DNA of 64,000 nucleotides from Antedon bifida (Eukaryota; Echinodermata; Crinoidea; Comatulida; Antedonidae), in NCBI GenBank assembly GCA_963402885.1, contig OY727100.1, forward strand, positions 1,302,001-1,366,000, in the 5' to 3' direction. The stretch's first letter is position 1, and every line of letters begins with the position of its first letter. Below are positions 1 through 13,595 of the stretch, in pieces. A program made the position numbers and the translations under genes. A model generated the notes under the pieces. It searched no databases. It saw only the letters and a program-made list of their open reading frames with translations, and was not told the DNA's origin.

Positions 1-1081
1 AATGATATACAGTATATTCCAACTGAAATCTGCTGGTAAAAATACGTTTACGGTTATACTGATCGATAAATGAGTTATCAATATATTTTTTCATGATTTA
101 GTATATAAAATGTAAAAAATGAACCATGGTAAAAAAAATCTTGTAAAACAACAACAACAGGTAGTAGGTATTGATCGCACATGAATAAGTATGCTTCAAA
201 TAGCCATTGTTCTTTTGATGCAAGACCTTGAAGTAATTTCAAAAGACATTGCATAACAGGTCAATGGTCAGATAAATAGGCAATAGGAAAATCGTTAAAG
301 CTTGTTAAGGCTTCGGTAAATCCTGTGATTTTAGAATGGAGAATTAATTAGGTTTTCTTCTCTATTATGCATCTACACGGACGAAGACGTACAGCCTTAA
401 AACTGCATACATTTCAAAAGCGAATCGAAATTCGACTCCTGTTGATAGGTATTGCCCGGAGTAACAAACTGTGGACATTCCTTACCATAAAAAGCCGGTT
501 ACTTATCATGCTCGCTCGAATTTTTCGAGTGGAAATCGAGGACTTACATTCTGTAGGGTTAAACCATGTTAAAATTGTAATATATTGCGCATAATATTCG
601 GAGGGAAAAAATAACAACTGTGACAGAGAAGATGATGTATGCAATTATGTTGTTTACTGAAGCTTGATTCCCACTAGGACGTAACGCAACGCAAAGTGAT
701 TTGACCAATCACAAGCGATAGATTATTCGAACAGTCTCGTGTGATTGGTCAACTAACTTGCGTTGCATCCTAGTGGGAACCAAGCTTTAATAATGAAATC
801 CATTAGTGACCTTAATTTAACAGTGCATTGTATACCTATTGTTTCAAAATCGATTTCCAATACACATACCATTTGCTCCACCCCAAACAAAACAAAAGCA
901 ACAAATTATATGCTGTCTACAAACATCGCCATGTGTATTCAAAAACAAGTGTAGAGAATAAATTCCAATCATAAACATAATTAATAATTTAATAAAAATT
1001 ATAGGTACCATCTGTTGTACACGGAATGTTCATGTTTTTTTTAATACAAATTTAAGCATTAATATTCAAATTTCTTTTCAG
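1..1081. other. Upstream region of the SLC7A9-like gene
   Basis: No coding exon is recognisable here. The stretch is A+T-rich and holds one family B inverted-repeat element (660-787). A pyrimidine-rich tract ending in CAG just before 1082 looks like a 3' splice site, so the start codon at 1106 probably lies in an exon whose 5' UTR partner is further upstream, possibly outside the window. Confidence 0.4.
660..787. mobile_element. Family B inverted-repeat element (MITE-like)
   Basis: Begins AAGCTTGATTCCCACTAGGA and ends in its inverse, CTAGTGGGAACCAAGCTT. The inside carries CCAATCACAAGCGATAGATT and its near inverse, so the whole element can fold as one long hairpin. It is short and has no ORF. 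This copy is among the most complete of the family in the window. Confidence 0.75.
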
Positions 1082-1105
1082 TTTGTTGAGGAATAAAGAA
1101 GAAAA

Positions 1106-4100
1106 ATGAGTGAAAAGGAAAAAGGCGATGGGGGTACCGGTGGAGGGGGTGACGAAGTGGTCCTTAAGCGTCAAGTTAGCCTCTTAGCTGGAGTATCACT
1201 GTTAGTGGGGACAATCATAGGATCTGGTATATTTATATCCCCTAAGGGGGTATTACGACAAACAGACAGCGTTGGAATGAGTCTTGTCATTTGGATAGCC
1301 TGTGGAGTTTTATCTACGTGTGGTATGTATATACAAATTAGTTTTTTGCCATCATATCATTTTTATGATGGCACGCCAGGGCCTTGGTAGCAATGTGCAC
1401 CTCGATGGATAGCGTTGTGTGTAATCCCAATGAGTAGGCCTATATGACCTCGATATATTTATGTCCGCCATGGCGTGCCATACATTATCACTAAATACCA
1501 GGGTATGACCATGAATAGATCACCATCACCATTATCATACCAACTTCACCATCAACGCGACAATATAATGGTTCCACCAATAGGCCTGCTACGACGCAAC
1601 GCAAAGGCGTACACGCAACGCAGATAATTCTGACCACACGTAACAAATCATTCGAACTGTCGTTAATTGCGTAAAGTACGTATTAATACGCGTAATTATT
1701 CCTAGACAACACACCTCTCTGATTCTAAACGAAATTTAATGCCAACTCTCATATATGACTAATGGCACACACATTCAAAATATTACTGTACAACGACAAG
1801 GAACGCCGCCCACACGTCCATTTTGTGCCTTCAGCTACCATTTTGTTTAATTCAGAATTTTCTTGACCAGCTTACGGCGATTATTGCTGATCCTTGCCTA
1901 AGTCAAGGCTCTGGAATATGAATTAAGCAGCTAGAACAGGGATTAATTTGGTCGAGGCCTACTACAATTGAAATGGTCCAAGTGTGTTTGTATGCATGTT
2001 GGAAATAGTTTGGCTACTTAAATAGGCCTACGTACCAGTATAGTCTAATTTTAACACGATATCATCAAACAGAACGACTAATATGTTTTAGCATGTAGGA
2101 AATATATAATTTCCACCATAGCATTTGTGATAATCATTTCGGAGAAATATTTTCGTTGAGATGGGATTTTTTTGTGAATGTCTGTTAGCTTGTTATATGT
2201 TAATACTTCTTTGGTCACGTCTTCATCCAAATCCATAAAAAAATACATTAACAACTTATATGTGAGTTTAAAACGAATGCTGTTCTGGTGCTGGTACTAA
2301 ATACAAGCAACGAATGCTGTTCTGGTGCTGGTACTAAATACAAGCAACGAATGCTGTTCTGGTGCTGGTATTAAATACAAATTTCTATTGATCATACATT
2401 TCAATAATTATCGATCTATAGTTTCCCTTATGTTTCATAATTTTTGGGATTTTATTTGTGTTACACGAGCTTGTTGAAAATAAGCACTTTCTTATCAGTG
2501 GGGGGATAGTTCAAATTACACAGTAAAATCTCTATTCTTTTGTACACAAATTTTGTAAATAGAGAGGCATTTTAAAAAGCTATGAAAAATAAACGGTGTG
2601 GTAAAAAATGTTATTAGATGACTAAATATAGGTAATATAACTTCACTTTTACATTTCTGGTATTTTTATTCAACTTCAGATTTTTATTTTCATGCTATAG
2701 CAAAAAATATCCACCGTATATCCACCATATTTTTTCACCTTCTAGGGAGTCACCAGACACCTAACTACTGAAAAAAAGTCTTGTTGGTTTTTATTGCAGA
2801 AATTTGCCAAATTTTGTATTTGGCCATATTAAGGGAAATTTATGTTTTTTCGTCTTGATTTCTGTTACAAATATTTGATTTATGTACAATTAACCAGATA
2901 TTATATTTAAATTCATGCCTGTACCTGAGCTTTAAAACGAATGCTGTTCTGGTGCTGGTATTAAATACAAGCAACGAATGATCCGCCGACCCACATCTTT
3001 TATAATCATACAACAATTGATCAACAAAGGCTATAAGATTGCCTTGGGTTGGATGCAAATTCCATATGTTTGTTAAAAATCGTGATGTCCGGCAAGGTCT
3101 GGTCAAGGATTGTAGTTCGATATTAATATAAAATGCTGGTATACAATATACAGTAGTAAACCCAGTAAATGAGTAACCTTTCTCATTTGGCATCATCATG
3201 TATCATCATCATCTTTCATATCATCATCATCATCATGTTTCATCGTCTGCATTATCATCATCATCTTTCATATCATCCGTCATCGTCGTCTGGTCATCAT
3301 CAGCATCATCATCATTTGTGTAGCCACCTCATCAACCACTGTTCTTTATCCTTACATACGTCCTTCATTCATCGACCTCTTCAGCCCAACACCACCAACT
3401 AGTGCTGCTACTGTACAATCACAGTATTTCATAGGCAGCACAGTGCGACTCGCGAAATTAGTTAACTCAACTAAAATCAATGATCGATTAGCAGCAACGT
3501 AAATAAGAGTAAATCAGTTGCAGGCCGAAAATCCAATCACGGGAATCAAACAGCGGTGATGATGCGTTCACATGATTGCTTCTCACCTTCATTTCTTGTC
3601 GATATTCGCCCTAAAAAAATTCAATCTATATGAGATATTAATAATTAATTTTGGAAATGGTGCAGGCAGTAATAGTAATCAAAATGTAGGTTTAATAGAC
3701 CGTGTACGGGTACTTTATCAACGAACAATTAATATGAACAACCACTTCCTAGTTTTATGAAGGTAGTCTGAACTGTACTTTACTTGAAAATAATTTATAA
3801 ACTTAACAAAAACAGACTGCACTGCTTGCCTTTGTTTGTAATCGAATTCATTTGTATTTTTATAAAATAACTAGTGCATATATTACAAAAGGTCAAATTC
3901 AACTATTATACCCTTTCATTCATGGAAAATATTAAATAAATAGGAGGCTTTGTTTAGAAACACACCTAAATTATACTACATTTCATTGATGAATCATTTT
4001 AGCCCAACCGGGCGTGGAAAAGCACAGAAGGGTACATCTGTATACCGATCTGTTAAGCCTTGTCTACACATTTATGTGACAAAATAATGCGAAGTGCCCA

Positions 4101-7100
4101 TATATGGACATGATGATGTCATATCACTACCATATTTGGGAATATCACTACAATATTTGGGCACATCACACTTTTTTTGTCAAACTAGTGTGATAGTGAA
4201 GACAGAGCTGTATACATATAGTCAACAAACATTATAGGACATTCTGTTTTGTCGTTAGGCTTTATGCGGTGCGTCTATTGCATACACTCAGCGCAACCTA
4301 ACAACAATGTCGTGATCATATGTCACGCGCCTGCTGCTGACTCTCTTTACATTTAATGTAAATATTATGTCTGTGGTGGTGCAACAAAAACACAGGGAAG
4401 AAAAAGCATTGAGTTTCGCCAATAATAATATACCGTATGATGCAATATAATGTTAAGCCGACTGTATCTGCGTGATATGATAAACAAATAAGAGAAAAAG
4501 GTGCATAAAGACCAATACATTTGTACTGTATATTGCGAGTAGGTTTATCGCCAATCGATATCCACTAGGGAGTATGTAGCTTGGTGAAGATATTCATTAT
4601 TATTATTGACAAAATAATAGTATAGAGTTAGTACCAGTACTAAAAGGAAGAAATTGAAATATATAAGAAAAATGAGAATCTATACATTACACATTCCTTT
4701 TCCGCGTGCTCATACGTCAAACGTAAATTGGTACGCCCCCGATTGCGCGTGTTCATACGTCAAACGTAATCTGGTACGCTTGCCTTTATGCGTGCTCATC
4801 ACGTCAAACGTATAGTACGCCCGCATTCGTGCGTACTTATGCGTCAAACGCAGTCTGGTACGCCTCGCGTTTTTGGCAAAAGTTATTTTCTTAATAATAT
4901 ATATTAGTTTCTTTTATTTACCGCAAAATAAATAAATAATACATTTTTTGTTTCTTTCTCGGCAGCTGCTCTGTGTTACGCTGAGCTTGGAACACTAGTA
5001 CGCAAGTCAGGGGGCGAGTACGCTTATCTGTTCGAAGCATTCGGTCCTGTACCAGCTTATCTATTTTCATGGACTTATGCGATTGTTCTAAAGCCGAGTT
5101 CACTCGCAGCTATCACATTGACATTTGGAACATATTTTGTACAGCTTTTTGTATCCGGATCTTGCGAGGTTCCGGTTTATCTTATTAAATTGTTTGCTAT
5201 TACAGCGATACGTAAGTATTGACAGCTTATTTTGAAGCATAGAGTACTGTTTATTCTCTCCATGGTTGATATATTATTATAGAGAATTCATATTTAAGCT
5301 TGGTTCCCACTAGAACTTAACGTAAGGACGTACACGCAACGTGTTGACCAATGGCAAGCGACAGTTCGAATAATTCATCGCTTGTGATTGGTCAACTAAC
5401 CTACGTTGCGTTACGTCCTTATGTTGCGTCTCTAGTGAGAACCAAACATTAGGACGTAACGCCGCAGACATAAACGCAACGCAAGCGTGTTGACCAATGA
5501 CAAGCGACAGTCGAATAATTCATCGCTTGTGATTGGTCAAGTCACTTACGTTGCGTTACGTCCTTGTGTTGCGTCTCTAGTGAGAACCAAGCATTATTCA
5601 TTGCTGGTCTAACATTACGAATACCGCAGGGAATAGTGAAGAGTGAACTTTTCACTGTGAATACAATACTAATAGTTGTATGAAAACCTTGGACATTATT
5701 AATGCAAATGACAGACTAACATTGCTAGAAGTTCCCGTATGTTCTACACTACTGTATAACCTTTATGACATATGCATTGTCATGTAATTTTATAGTTACG
5801 GGGCGCAATTCGGGACGAGTACCATGTCGCAAACTGCGCCCCGTATATTATACAATATTATGATATTCCTTCTTGTTTTTATGATGTTAATAAACTATCC
5901 ATTCGTTTTTATTTCTAGTTTTAATTGCGTTCATCAATAGTTACAGTGTCAAATGGGCAACACGAGTTCAAATTATTTTCACTGCAGCAAAAATATTTGC
6001 ACTTATTATAATTGTATTTGTTGGAATTGTAAGGCTATGTCAAGGTAAGATACACTATATGCACTTTGTCTAAGACCTGCCCTTTCCTCTTTGTGTAGTC
6101 TACTTTCCAGACATACCAGTAGCATAATTTTGAATAGTTTACCCGACCTATTTGTAACATTAGCTTACCTTGCAGCATTATACTCCAAAATAAACATTGT
6201 CATTGTGCATTTGCTTAGAAATTCTGTATGAGTGTTTCTGTAATGATTTTTGTGTAAATAAATGTTTTTACAGCTGTATATATGTTGTTATTTTCACAGG
6301 TCATACTGAGCATCTAAACACTTCCGTGTCATTCGAGGGATCTTCTACGAGGGTATTCGCTTATGGAATTGCATTTTATCAAGGATTATGGGCATACGAT
6401 TCATGGTAAATATAATGTTTGGTTCCCGCTAGAGACGTGACGTAAGTGATTTGACCAATCACAAGTATCATTCGAACTGTCGCTTGTCATTGGTCAACTC
6501 GCTTACGCGTTGCGTCTACGTCATTACATTGCGTGTGTGTGAAACACGCTTTACACTTGATTTCTCGACACAGTTTTTCCAGACGCAATATGTGGCAAAT
6601 TGAAATCTCCATTTATAGCAAATCTGTCAACGACATACATCACTCTGAAATGGAAGAGTTAAATATGTTAATAATCTATTCTCTCTTTTCTTTTGCAGGA
6701 ATCAGTTAAACTTTGTTACCGAGGAATTGGTCAACCCAAAGAGGTAAGGAATCCAAATGGTAAATGGGCAGAAGTATGTGCATAAAGTACTATTGAAAAG
6801 GAGTGAATATTAACATAACATACCAATCTACAATTTATATTAATCTAGAATTTTTAAAATTATGATTTGAAAAGTGAAACAGTAGAAGGAACTATACTGT
6901 AGCAGACGATAAGATGATAGCAACTATACCGACTATTACATAAATGAAATCATTTAATTTATTCATTTCAGGAACCTGCCATTGGCCATTCTCATTGGCA
7001 TGCCTTTGGTCATCGTTCTCTACCTCCTGGTCAACATCGCTTACTTCACTGTCATGTCACCTTTGGAACTTCTAGCTTCTGATGCTGTAGCTGTGGTATG

Positions 7101-10100
7101 ACATTTATATTCTTTTACATAATTTCAGTTTATTTAGTGTACAAAGTAAACAGTAAACAGTTCTCTAGTAAACATGTATGTTATGGACCTCTCATTATAC
7201 AGTCACGCCTCTAGAAATCTCCTTGTTTGTACACATAATATTATTGATAAAAAATTAAGCTTTATGACGCCGTATCATCTTTATATATTTTGCTTTTGTT
7301 TAAACCTTGGCTTACGACGCCATAAGGAATAATCATCTGAATGTATTTGCTTTTGTTTAGACCTTGGCTGATCGTACTCTTGGTGTCATGGCTTGGATCA
7401 TACCACTGTTTGTATGTTTCTCAACGTTTGGGGCTGCCAATGGCGCCTTGTTTGCCTCAGGACGGTAAGTTGCAACTAGAGGTTTAATAAGCATCTTGCA
7501 TCTCAAATTGGTTGCCCCATTAGTTTTCCATTAGTTCAGATATTCTTTCGAATCGAACCTTACCGAGCTCTGATTGGTTGAGCATTTTCCACGTCACAAA
7601 AAGTAGATGAAAACTTTAATACGTATGGAAAGTGGAAAGAGATTTCTGTCATTTTTTTTTTTTCACATCATATTTTCCCACCATTTTATAGGTTAGCGTT
7701 TGTGTCTGCTCGTGAAGGTCACATGATGGAGATTCTTTCAATGATTCATATTAAGCGATTCACTCCATTTCCATCCATCGTTTTCACAGTGAGTACCATC
7801 TCCATGTTCATCCACGATCACTGACGTCATTCACATCATGATCAACAGAACCACAGTTCAAACTATCACGACAGTACATTATAGTGAAATATAATTTCAT
7901 TCAGTAGACATCGTCATCTTAATCATAAACAACATAGTTGTTCATTATTCATTACGTCACTTACCAACCAACCATGACTCCTCCATTTATGTATTCATTA
8001 TAAAATGTATTCATGTGAAACTCTTTTATTTTACAGTCATTTATTGCTATAATATTCATTATACCAAACGACTTCGATACTTTAGTCAACTACTTTAGTT
8101 TCGCCGCTTGGATGTTTTATGGAGCCACGTTTATTGCTCTTCTTGTTCTACGTTACAAATATCCCGACAAGGAGAGAGCTATTAGGGTAAGAGGTGTACA
8201 TTACTATAACATGACTCGAGAACAATCCCAATGGGCTTATCTCAAGGTATCCCATTTCGAAATGAAGGCGACCCTATTGTAAAACTATCTTTGATCTTTG
8301 GATTGAAGCTTTATTTTTTACTTTACCTCTAAGTTTTTCCCTGCCTTATTTAATGTCTTTTGCTGTTAACTTGTTTTTGTCTGCACCAGAAGGAGAGTAC
8401 TCGTCACTTTTCTACAATCCGCCAGACTGGTGTTAGTTTTCTTGTGTTTGTATTTTTGATTGTATTATATGTATTATATGTCTTCTGGAAAATAAATGAA
8501 TTGAATTGAATTGAAAGCTTTGTTCCCACTAGGACGTCAAGGACGTAACGCAAGTAATTTGACTAATCACGACGCGATGAATCAGTCGGAGAGCCGCGTT
8601 GGGAAATATGACCGTTATCGCTGAATTTTCGACTTCGCATGACGTCATAAATTTTAGAAGCCCTCTCTCGGCACAGAAGCATCAACGTTTCGCGCGAAAA
8701 CATTAGCATAAAGTATACGTCATTTAATAGCTGTTTAATAAACATTAGTAGGCGAAAAATTAACCATATATGGTAAGATCAGTTCCTTATATGTTTAAGA
8801 TGTCGCAGGTCACCTAATTTTCTGAATAATTTGTTGGATTTGTTGTCAGCGACAATTTCTTTCCAAAGTTCGTGTGCGTCCGTCAAAACTGAAGTTTTCT
8901 AACAGGTGTTTGTTTACAAATTTTCCATTAGTGGGATTTGCATCCCATACAGTGAATTACCAAAAAACCGACGTATATGGATAGAGTAAGTATCAATAGT
9001 CTGTTTTACGTTAAAATTGGCTTGAAACCCTATTTAAGCTTCCTATAGCGAACATTTTAAAAAAGGTCCTCATGTCATATATTTTTACGTCTCGCGGCAC
9101 TAGTTCCGTCGTGTGTGGTCCATGGTGTGTTGATTGTGGTTGTTGTAGGTGAGTATATGCACGACCTGGTGGATCGTTGTCGTATTATATCGGCCTAGGC
9201 CTAGTAACATGTTCTGTTAATAATTTAAATACTTTAGTTACAATTTAGTATTATTAAAGTATCGTTACAATCCTACTCTATATTGAAGATGCATTGGGAA
9301 GTTTTAAAAAGATAATTAAGCAAATCGCAGCCTGATACAGGTATAGGCCTACCTATTCTATAGTTAAATATTTATTTATAGTAAAATTATTGACAACTGA
9401 GGGGTACAATTTATTTATAATATTAATAATTATTACAATAAACAGACATAATGAAATTTTGTATTTGCTGCTTTTTCATGGTAGGCCTATATCTGAAAAT
9501 GTTTTCAGGTTGTTGAATAATTATACTGTATAACGATGCAATGTTTTGTTCATATCATAGTGACAATTATTTAAATAGTTTCATTCATTACATTTCAGCT
9601 ATTCATTTTCATTTTAGGTTTTTTGTTGGTATCAAGACTCGACGATTTTCTGTCTCGTTCTTCAATATGAGGTTGGACGGTGGAAGCTGTAATGGTTTTG
9701 TCGATTTCAATATCATTGCTGCAGCTGATAGTTTTTCATTTTATTCGCTAATAATAATATAACATATACATTCATACGCATTCAAGTTTTAGAAGCGTTT
9801 CAGATCAGTCAATGATAAGATATAAATTAAGTTGCAATTGATTGATTGATTTACTTTATCAACCAGAGTCACACAGATACATACAATATAAACATATAAA
9901 ACAATCATAAAATCATTACAACCGTAAGACTCACGTAAGTTAATATGATATAGGCCTAGCTAGTTTGTTATGTTTGATGAACAAGGTGCTATTTAAATAA
10001 AAGCAAGTTTTTATATACAGTAGTAGTATTTACTATTTATATCAGTATTGTTTGAAAGATATTTGTATTAAAAACTGCTTTTTCACATTCTGTATACGTA

Positions 10101-12075
10101 AAAAAAAAATTGGTTGCTTGTGTGAAATGCAAGTTGTATCTAATAAAGTAATATTTATATACAAGTGTGACATTTACTGCCAGATACTGAAATACTGAGT
10201 ACCAACCAATCACTGTAACAATACTCAAGTAAATGGTGGACTTATATTTTTATATCTTGGTTTCAGCTGGGCCCATAATTATCTTTTTTAAAAACATGAC
10301 CATATAAAAATACACGTTTGAGTCTCTGAAACAAACATGCCCGATTTTATAAAACATTCCCCATATATAAATTGAAAATGGGTTTTTTTTTTTTTTTTTT
10401 TTCCATTTATTGTTTTTTTAACAGTTTTTTATTTGTTCTGGGCCTAGTTTCTCCTTCAGGCTTCTTCTTGCTTGGTATATGAGCAGAGCTGGGATAGACC
10501 TACCACCAGCCTAGACTATAGAATACCCAGCTAATATTATTAACACTCACTAGGGTAGGCCTACCTATCTAATATTAGTATTATATCAGAATTACTCAGC
10601 CTAGCTAGGCCTAGAAAATACTATTTTTAGGCCTAGCTAGGCTAGAAATCAAGTAAGTAATTATAGTAGGTAGCCTTTCCTAGCTCAGAAACCAAATAGA
10701 ACAATAATCGGGGAGCAAATTGAAATCTTAGGCCTATGACGTAATACGCCTGCATGAAAACCGTATTGAACACAGACACGATTCGGTCCGGGACGATTCG
10801 TACCAGCTTCGTAAAACGTAAACAAAGTTTCAAAATGGCGATTTTTCGATCGAAACAGAACAGAAATGTAGTAGGTTTGGTTTGATTAGTGGGAGTTGCA
10901 TCCCAAGAAAGCTTAAAATTAGATTTTTATTTTAATAGATAGCTTAATAGTTTATCTTGAAAGGATTTTAAATTCGCTTTGAAACCTTATCTAGAAAATA
11001 TGAAATTTAATGATTTTTTACCATCATTTAAAAAAAAATTAAAGTAAAAAAGTTTATACATAAAATAATGATATTTCTTGAAACAAAAAATCTGTGGAAT
11101 TTAGATCACAGTTTTTATCATTATTTACGCTTGTAGTTCAACTATTGAAATACGTTTATTGATTTCATTTAATATCAAAATTATACCATTTTCTAAGTGT
11201 ACTAAAATAGCAAAAATGCCAACATTTTCCACGAAGCGCGCCCTCACAATGAATGAAATCAGTGATGCGTTACCAACGCGGCTTTCCGACTGAATGCGAA
11301 GTTTCGTTTGCGTCAACAGTTGCGTTACGTTGCGCGTACGTACGCAATTGTGTTGCGTCCAAGGAATGAAGCTAAATCTACATTTACACTTGTTCCGTTT
11401 CACGGAACGGAAGACGGTATCTTGTATACAAAATTGAACGGAGCCTTTTGTGTGAATGTAGCCTTAAAGCCATAATAGCTTCTAATTCTTCCAATCAATA
11501 TCCCACCATGAGTAGCCTGCTAACCATCCATCTTTCAATGACCACATGGTTTTCTTATAGGTACCGATTTTCCTGCCAATTGCTGTTCTACTAGCGGCAG
11601 TATACCTTGTCCTTGCCCCTATCATCGACCAACCAGAACTGGAGTTCTTATACGCTCTCATCTTCATCTTCGCCGGACTTCTTCTATATTTCCCATTTGT
11701 GTACAAGAAATATTCTTTCTCGTTCAACAGTAAGTATTTGTATTTTATATTATTCACCGCACATGAAACCTCTTACATTTATATAATATGAATTTCGCCA
11801 ATGCATTTGAATACTCTCCTATTGTTTAAATTCTTGTCATGCGTAATGTATATGGCCAAATAAATGTGTTCTCTTGCCATGGCAACCACTCTCGTGCCTA
11901 TCTACCTCTATAGATGAACATTGAATGCAAACCAAAGAACATACAGATATTTACATTCGGAAGTTGATGATCGATTAAAAGTTTTTATACAATTTCTTTT
12001 TTTGCAGAAACGTTCACATATTTCCTGCAGAAATTAATGCGAGTCGTGCCACCAACAGAGAAGTACAAGGAGTAA
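1106..12075 (+). CDS. SLC7A9: b(0,+)-type amino acid transporter light chain (SLC7A9-like), 11 coding exons
   Basis: Exons 1106-1322, 4966-5211, 5919-6044, 6300-6405, 6699-6743, 6972-7095, 7361-7464, 7692-7788, 8037-8186, 11561-11729 and 12008-12075 join in phase to 483 aa, close to the usual length of about 487. Seen: the TM1 motif [10 protein letters not shown] (residues 38-47), ALCYAELGT in TM2-3, [12 protein letters not shown], and a C-terminal VVPP followed by a short charged tail, as in SLC7A9. A cysteine near residue 139 lies in the second extracellular loop, where light chains form the disulfide to an SLC3A heavy chain. Known for the family: a 12-TM plasma-membrane obligate exchanger of cationic and neutral amino acids and cystine. 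The ninth intron (8187-11560) is long and repeat-rich. A candidate AATAAA is at 12593-12598. Another LAT-type SLC7 member is possible, but the C terminus favours b(0,+)AT. Confidence 0.92.
1586..1680. mobile_element. Decayed family B fragment
   Basis: CpG-rich stretch with CGACGCAACGCAAAGGCG and ATCATTCGAACTGTCG, matching the body of family B, but the terminal repeats are unrecognisable. In the first intron of the SLC7A9-like gene. Confidence 0.4.
2272..2382. repeat. 37-bp tandem repeat, 3 copies
   Basis: Units start at 2272, 2309 and 2346 and contain GCTGTTCTGGTGCTGGTA. The last differs slightly at its end. A fourth, isolated unit lies 554 bp downstream at 2936-2972. First intron of the SLC7A9-like gene. 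Confidence 0.85.
2936..2972. repeat. Isolated fourth copy of the 37-bp unit
   Basis: Same sequence as the three-copy array at 2272-2382, and preceded by a similar short flank (GAGNTTTAAAACG in both places). This suggests a larger segment was duplicated or converted. Confidence 0.8.
3190..3320. repeat. (CAT/ATC)n simple repeat
   Basis: Interrupted CATCAT trinucleotide tract. It produces His/Ile-rich spurious reading frames and has no gene features. Confidence 0.8.
4053..4210. mobile_element. Family A inverted-repeat element, 2 internal units
   Basis: Starts near GCCTTGTCTACACATTTATG and ends at AGTGAAGACAGAGCTG. Both termini have decayed. The inner part carries two inverted copies of the family's 21-bp unit (CCAAATATGGTAGTGATATG type). 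Confidence 0.75.
4704..4867. repeat. Approx. 43-bp tandem repeat, 4 diverged copies
   Basis: Copies begin at about 4704, 4746, 4790 and 4831. Each has GCGTGCTCAT, then ACGTCAAACG, then GGTACGCC. CpG-rich, and just upstream of exon 2 (4966) of the SLC7A9-like gene. Confidence 0.8.
5293..5593. mobile_element. Two adjoining family B elements
   Basis: One element runs 5293 to about 5450 and a second from there to 5593. They share a decayed terminus in the middle. Both carry CGACAGTTCGAATAATTCAT-like hairpin arms and end in TCTAGTGAGAACCAA. Lies in the second intron of the SLC7A9-like gene, soon after exon 2. Confidence 0.75.
6418..6551. mobile_element. Family B element
   Basis: Begins TTTGGTTCCCGCTAGAGACG and has the inverted arms GTATCATTCGAACTGTCGCTTG. 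The right terminus is decayed. Starts only about 13 bp after the donor of exon 4 of the SLC7A9-like gene. Confidence 0.65.
8380..8515 (+). mobile_element. 3' tail of a LINE-type retrotransposon
   Basis: 3' UTR-like sequence ending in AATAAATGAATTGAATTGAA, a polyadenylation-like signal merging into a short (GAATT)n microsatellite, as is typical of non-LTR element 3' ends. No reverse-transcriptase coding remains. Confidence 0.5.
8516..8580. mobile_element. Truncated family B element
   Basis: Left end only (AGCTTTGTTCCCACTAGGAC, then GTAATTTGACTAATCAC). The right half is replaced by unrelated sequence. It abuts the LINE tail, so one may have inserted into the other. Confidence 0.55.
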
Positions 12076-13546
12076 ACTCTGAAATCGAATTCCCACTTGG
12101 TGGGACGAAAAAAAAATCAGCCTTCGAAGTTTTTCTCAACATAACAGTTTAAGACATCACGTGGTACAGACCAATGACGACATGAATCTCTTGACGACGT
12201 CATCATTTCGGCTGAGCAGATTGGCATCTTAGGAGCAATGTCTTTAAGTTATAGCTCAATATTTTTCCCTAACAGATCCACATAGATAAAGATGAACAAA
12301 TTTATGCTCGTTCCAAAATTATTTAATGCTCGTTTTAACGGTTTTATTTGTTTAATGACGAAACTATGTTCGTACGGTGACGTAATGCATTAGGACCAAT
12401 AGCGAGATTGAATGTTAGGGGTAAGGCTACACCTATTGCAATATGCCGAGTGTGAACGGATGTCTATGACGATGATATTAATAACTGTAAATATTTCGTT
12501 CCGATTTTATTTGTAGCATGTAGCATGTTTTGAATTATTAGATTGGAGTTTATCGCACGGCATACTTGCAAGATATTTTAAAATAATTACTAAATAAATA
12601 CTGTTTTTTACGTACTTCCCGGTTATTTTGGGTGACGAATTCACCCTTTTTTACTGCCGCTATTTTAAGGGTTATAACTATATGTTGTGGATTTATATTT
12701 ATTACTGAAAAAAGGGCAAATTATTTGTTATTGTGTGCACATCTAAAATGCACAGATTAATACTAAACTTTATTGTAGTACGTGAGGTGTAGTGTGTTGT
12801 TAATGCGCTGAAATTAGGGGCGAGAGGGCCATTAAGGGGCGACGGGACCATAGGGGCGAGGGGCCATTAAGGGGCGAGTGTGACACAAGAGGTGTATCTT
12901 AAATTGTCTTTCATACGCAACTACCAAATTATTTAAAACCATATTGGTATTTCAAAAAAACTTTTAAAATGTAAATTATAATTATAATTGAGTAAGTAAC
13001 AGCTATGTTGCAAGATCATTTTTTCCATTCTTGGTAACGTCATCAGCACGCAGTGCGCGCGACGCACTATGTTATGACGTCATCAAGATATCGTTTGTTA
13101 AAATTGCGCTTTAAAGGCCAAAGTAGAGTGTATATAATACACCGTCACAATAGGGTATTTAAATTCAATGCAATTCTATTCTTCCAAAAGTATCTTAAGT
13201 GTAAAGAACATATGGTAACTGCTATTTTAAACATTTTTAAAACATTTATTTTAAACCATGAACTTTTTTAAAACATGTCAGTGATTATTAGTCTGGTAGT
13301 TGTTATAATTATTTAATGTTCGATAAATTATACTCGTTGATCTTACTTACAACACTGCCAGTTAATATTGTTTATCTTAGCTTGGACTTACCTGGTATTA
13401 CTGTATGGTTTAAACAATGTCAATAAATCAATTAATTTTCTGATTATTTTACTCATATTAAATCTTATAAAATGTATTGATAACAGTTTTATTGATCGAA
13501 ATAAATTGTGAGAAAAAACCGTGTTTTATAGTATTGTATTCAGTAA

Positions 13547-13592
13547 TGCTTGGTTCCTACCTGGACGCAACGCAAGGACATAAGCAATACAG
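13547..13592. mobile_element. Family B left-end fragment
   Basis: AATGCTTGGTTCCTACCTGG followed by ACGCAACGCAAGGACATAAG, then cut off where the 133-bp minisatellite begins. Confidence 0.5.
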
Positions 13593-13595
13593 ACC

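Larger units (their letters stand above)
8187..11560. other. Long intron of the SLC7A9-like gene
   Basis: No exon or separate gene is convincing in this 3.4-kb stretch. It holds a LINE tail (8380-8515), a family B fragment (8516-8580), a diverged pair of repeats sharing TTAGTGGGANTTGCATCCCA (about 8925-9050 and 10883-10995), a T-rich run (10382-10402), TAGGCCTA-type motifs, and a CpG-rich family B-like scrap (11300-11370). Confidence 0.6.

Noticed and set aside
3169-3402. His-rich ORF
   Set aside because: Translation of a (CAT)n simple repeat in an SLC7A9 intron.
9541-9762. 73-codon plus-strand ORF in the SLC7A9 long intron
   Set aside because: No recognisable domain, no acceptor/donor pair in phase with the neighbouring exons, and the 11-exon model is complete without it.
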